Below are positions 61,830-64,000 of a DNA stretch of 64,000 nt, one piece after another. This DNA comes from Apostichopus japonicus (Eukaryota; Echinodermata; Holothuroidea; Aspidochirotida; Stichopodidae), in assembly GCF_037975245.1 (NCBI RefSeq), contig NC_092580.1, positions 19,766,501 to 19,830,500 on the forward strand. Direction: 5' to 3'. The notes beneath the pieces were generated by a model, which made no database searches, was not told where the DNA came from, and was given only the letters and a program-made list of their open reading frames with translations. Both the position numbers and the translations under genes were made by a program. How positions within the stretch are numbered: the first letter of the stretch is position 1; each line of letters opens with the position of its first letter.

Positions 61830-62705
61830 TTTGAAAAGATGTTCTCCTACTGCATTTTGGCATTTATCTGAAGGGGTATGCCATCTTTAGTGAAAGTCTA
61901 TGTAGCAATTAATTGTGGTGCGAAACCTACACTATAGGTTACATAACACAGACATTTATACATATATATTCGAATGAATACGCGTATAAATTCGAATTAA
62001 TACAACCAAATAAATCAGACTTCTGATTGAGTAATAATATATAAGAGTATATATTCGATATAATACGCGTATAAATTTGAATTAATACCTGTATATGATG
62101 TTTTTTTTTTGTCCCACGGTGTATACCGTATCTGTGATCACAATAAACAGTACGAGATATGCAAGTTAAATTCATGATAAACTCTGTTGTGAAAGACGCA
62201 GACCATACAAAGGTGACATGGAGTTCCCCTACTCTGTGCGGATTACATCACGTACTGAACACACAGGGAAAGAAGAGTTACGCAAATAGAATTTGGGACT
62301 TTCCATCATGTCGCAGCTGTCTGTGTGTATTGTGACGTGTTTAGTTGCATATCATTTGCTGTTACTTTCTACAGTGGTCATATCAATATGATCCAGGCCT
62401 AATTAGATCTGTTGTAGAATAGCCAAGATATATTTAACATCAAGCAGCAAAACCATGGATTAATGCTGTAGAAGGATGTCTCGTTAGTGATCTGTTCCTC
62501 TCACCAAGTTGCTCAGTGATGGCCACAATTTAATAAGATGCAGAAGATTGAATTATTATGCATGACATTATGGCGAAAGGATCTACACCGCCAGTGGTAA
62601 TAACATTGGATGAACATCTTTCCATTAGTAGCAGTGGTACCCATAATACTTTGGAGACAGCTGATCAAAGAAAGCTTGGACGATAACTAATATGTTTTTC
62701 CATTA
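61830..62705 (+). promoter_or_regulatory. Second copy of the RLR 5' region
   Basis: Collinear with 42289-43135: GATGTTCTCCTACTGCATTT, GTGCGAAACCTACACTATAG, the pair of AATACGCGTATA words (61978-61989 and 62062-62073), the kB-like GGAGTTCCCC (62220-62229), and GTAGAAGGATGTCTCGTTAG. It diverges by scattered substitutions and small indels. Confidence 0.85.
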
Positions 62706-63335
62706 ATGAAAATGCAATCGCACAGTACCATTAACAGTTCCAGTGCCTCTAGAGAGGAAGTTTCTCTCATAAAGGATGTTTTCAGAATAATATTGGAACA
62801 ACACCTGTGTCATCGTTGCCGATGTGTGATATTTGCTTAGCGTGACCAAATGGAAATTTCCGCTTGGTCGAGGTCGGGCAGAGGTCAATACTGCCCATTT
62901 ACTAGTTGCCTTTCATATCCACCTCGATTTGCATACTTATGTAATCGATGCACAATTACGTAATCGATGTATACTTGCGTATTTTGAAGTGCACATGCTT
63001 CATTCCTCTCCTGGCTCAGAGAGGCGTCGCATGTGTTTCTGTAGCACTGTTCCTTAGTATAAAGCCGCCGTTAACCCCAGAAAGCCGCCGTAAACCCCAG
63101 AAAGCCGCCGTTAATCCCTGTAAACCCCTGTACACCGCAGTTTGTCGTGCTGTTGGTTTTGCCCGGTAACGATTTTTTCACCGTGGTCTTGTTCAAACCA
63201 CGCGTGTGAATAAATGGGCTAAAACATACAACAACCTTGTTCAGCTTCATTGAGCGTCGTCTCGGTGACAACCTGACTCTGGAGCCTGCATTGTTGGCAA
63301 AACTTGTTGCTGATGAAGTACTAACTTGTGGTAAA
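62706..63335 (+). pseudogene. Second RLR first exon, split by a solo LTR
   Basis: The ATG at 62706 opens MKMQSHSTINSSSASREE and continues to ILEQHL at 62807. Homology to copy 1 resumes at 63271 (TLEPALLAKLVADEVLTCG) and ends at the same GTAAAT donor. The intervening 463 bp is an LTR insertion, so the first CARD exon is broken. The flanks themselves stay in frame relative to copy 1. Downstream sequence continues as intron 1 homology to the window end, so the remainder of a paralogue may lie outside. Confidence 0.85.
62808..63270 (+). mobile_element. Solo LTR, 463 bp
   Basis: Starts TGTCA and ends TGACA (TG...CA termini). It is flanked by a perfect 5-bp duplication ACCTG (62803-62807 and 63271-63275). 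It contains TATAAA (63058-63063), three 20-bp tandem units starting AAAGCCGCCG (63061-63120) and AATAAA (63209-63214), the promoter and poly(A) layout of an LTR. The same point in copy 1 is uninterrupted. No internal retroelement sequence adjoins it. Confidence 0.9.
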
Positions 63336-63439
63336 TATAACAATATGTCAAAGATAGTTCTTCCTGTTGATATTAGTATATATACTTTTAAAAAATACAA
63401 CGAGGCTGTAGCTGATGAAAGAAATGTCTTTATTTAGAG

Positions 63440-63700
63440 CTTTATATACACAAAATTCAGCCGTAAACTAATAGCACAACCTATAATTGCATTTAAACCT
63501 AAATCATACTCATCATTTATAGTGTAATATTACTCCTCGGCTATAATGCACTGTTAGGCATCAGCGTTAATTTATGATCTTCCGCTACATATCCTGTATT
63601 CCCCTTTGGCCCATCCATAAAGGTTCATGCCTCTAGTACTAAATCAGTATGGTAGAACCCTTTCCCTTTCGCTCATTGAAAATCCTGCACAGGTCACTGC
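63440..63700 (+). repeat. CAGTGGCGTG-type dispersed element, third copy
   Basis: Matches 45125-45330 (CACAAAATTCAGCCGTA...; CCATAAAGGTTCATGCCTCT) and retains a right part (CCTGCACAGGTCACTG) resembling the right end at 54093-54109. Confidence 0.5.
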
Positions 63701-64000
63701 TACTACACACGGGCAGCTAATAGTAACATATTAAGACGTTAGGGGACATTAATTGGCATGGGAACACTCTTACGAAAATTGCTAAATAGATTCAGGCAGG
63801 GGTTGGCATTTTCATTTAAGCCTACATTGATTGAATATATGATAACTTCCTCATCAAATAGAGTTTGTAATACTATGGTTCTGTTAGAGGCATGAGTACT
63901 ATGAACTGTTTAAATATGTGACAAAATGGATGACCAGAGTATTGTCTTTGTAAGTTATAAATTATGGTGTGGTCATGTTCAATATTTATTAATTCCTTGC

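Overview
This is eukaryotic, intron-rich, AT-rich DNA from an animal. Two ciliary-type genes and a RIG-I-like receptor (RLR) with two CARDs, together with abundant short DNA-transposon, LINE and SINE copies, fit a marine invertebrate deuterostome. An echinoderm such as a sea cucumber is my best guess, but that is inference and I could not run a search. All gene models below were spliced by hand from GT-AG junctions and checked for intron phase.

Layout: (1) 0.6-10.2 kb, minus strand: the 5' part of a large WD40-repeat protein of WDR87/WDR97 type; it runs off the left edge. (2) 14.5-25.8 kb, minus strand: a complete CCDC146 orthologue, 16 coding exons, 951 aa. (3) 27.4-41.7 kb: gene-poor, repeat-rich DNA with a broken LINE, an intron-containing Ginger/gypsy-type integrase pseudogene (32.9-34.75 kb), possible further exons to 37.8 kb, minisatellites and GTCCG-palindrome elements. 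(4) 43.1-57.9 kb, plus strand: a complete RLR gene, 14 coding exons, 1015 aa: CARD-CARD, DECH-box helicase and zinc-binding C-terminal domain. (5) 58.2-64 kb: a LINE remnant, a degenerate duplicate of a CCDC146 exon/intron piece (60.12-60.49 kb), a minisatellite, and a second copy of the RLR promoter and first exon (61.8-63.4 kb), whose exon is split by a solo LTR.

The main structural story is a tandem segmental duplication. The order CCDC146 piece, then RLR 5' end, occurs twice in the same relative orientation: 19.2/43.1 kb and 60.1/62.7 kb. The spacing shrank in copy 2. Comparing the copies gives empty sites for two DNA-transposon insertions in copy 1 and for the LTR in copy 2. An RLR paralogue probably continues to the right of the window, but its normal first exon is interrupted.

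At least six short TIR elements flanked by 8-bp target duplications (exact or nearly so) are present, mostly in introns or near genes. RLR intron 1 carries a repeat dense in AGGTCA direct repeats. The RLR upstream region holds a perfect GGGAATTCCC Rel/NF-kB-type palindrome, with a variant kB-like site at the same place in copy 2.
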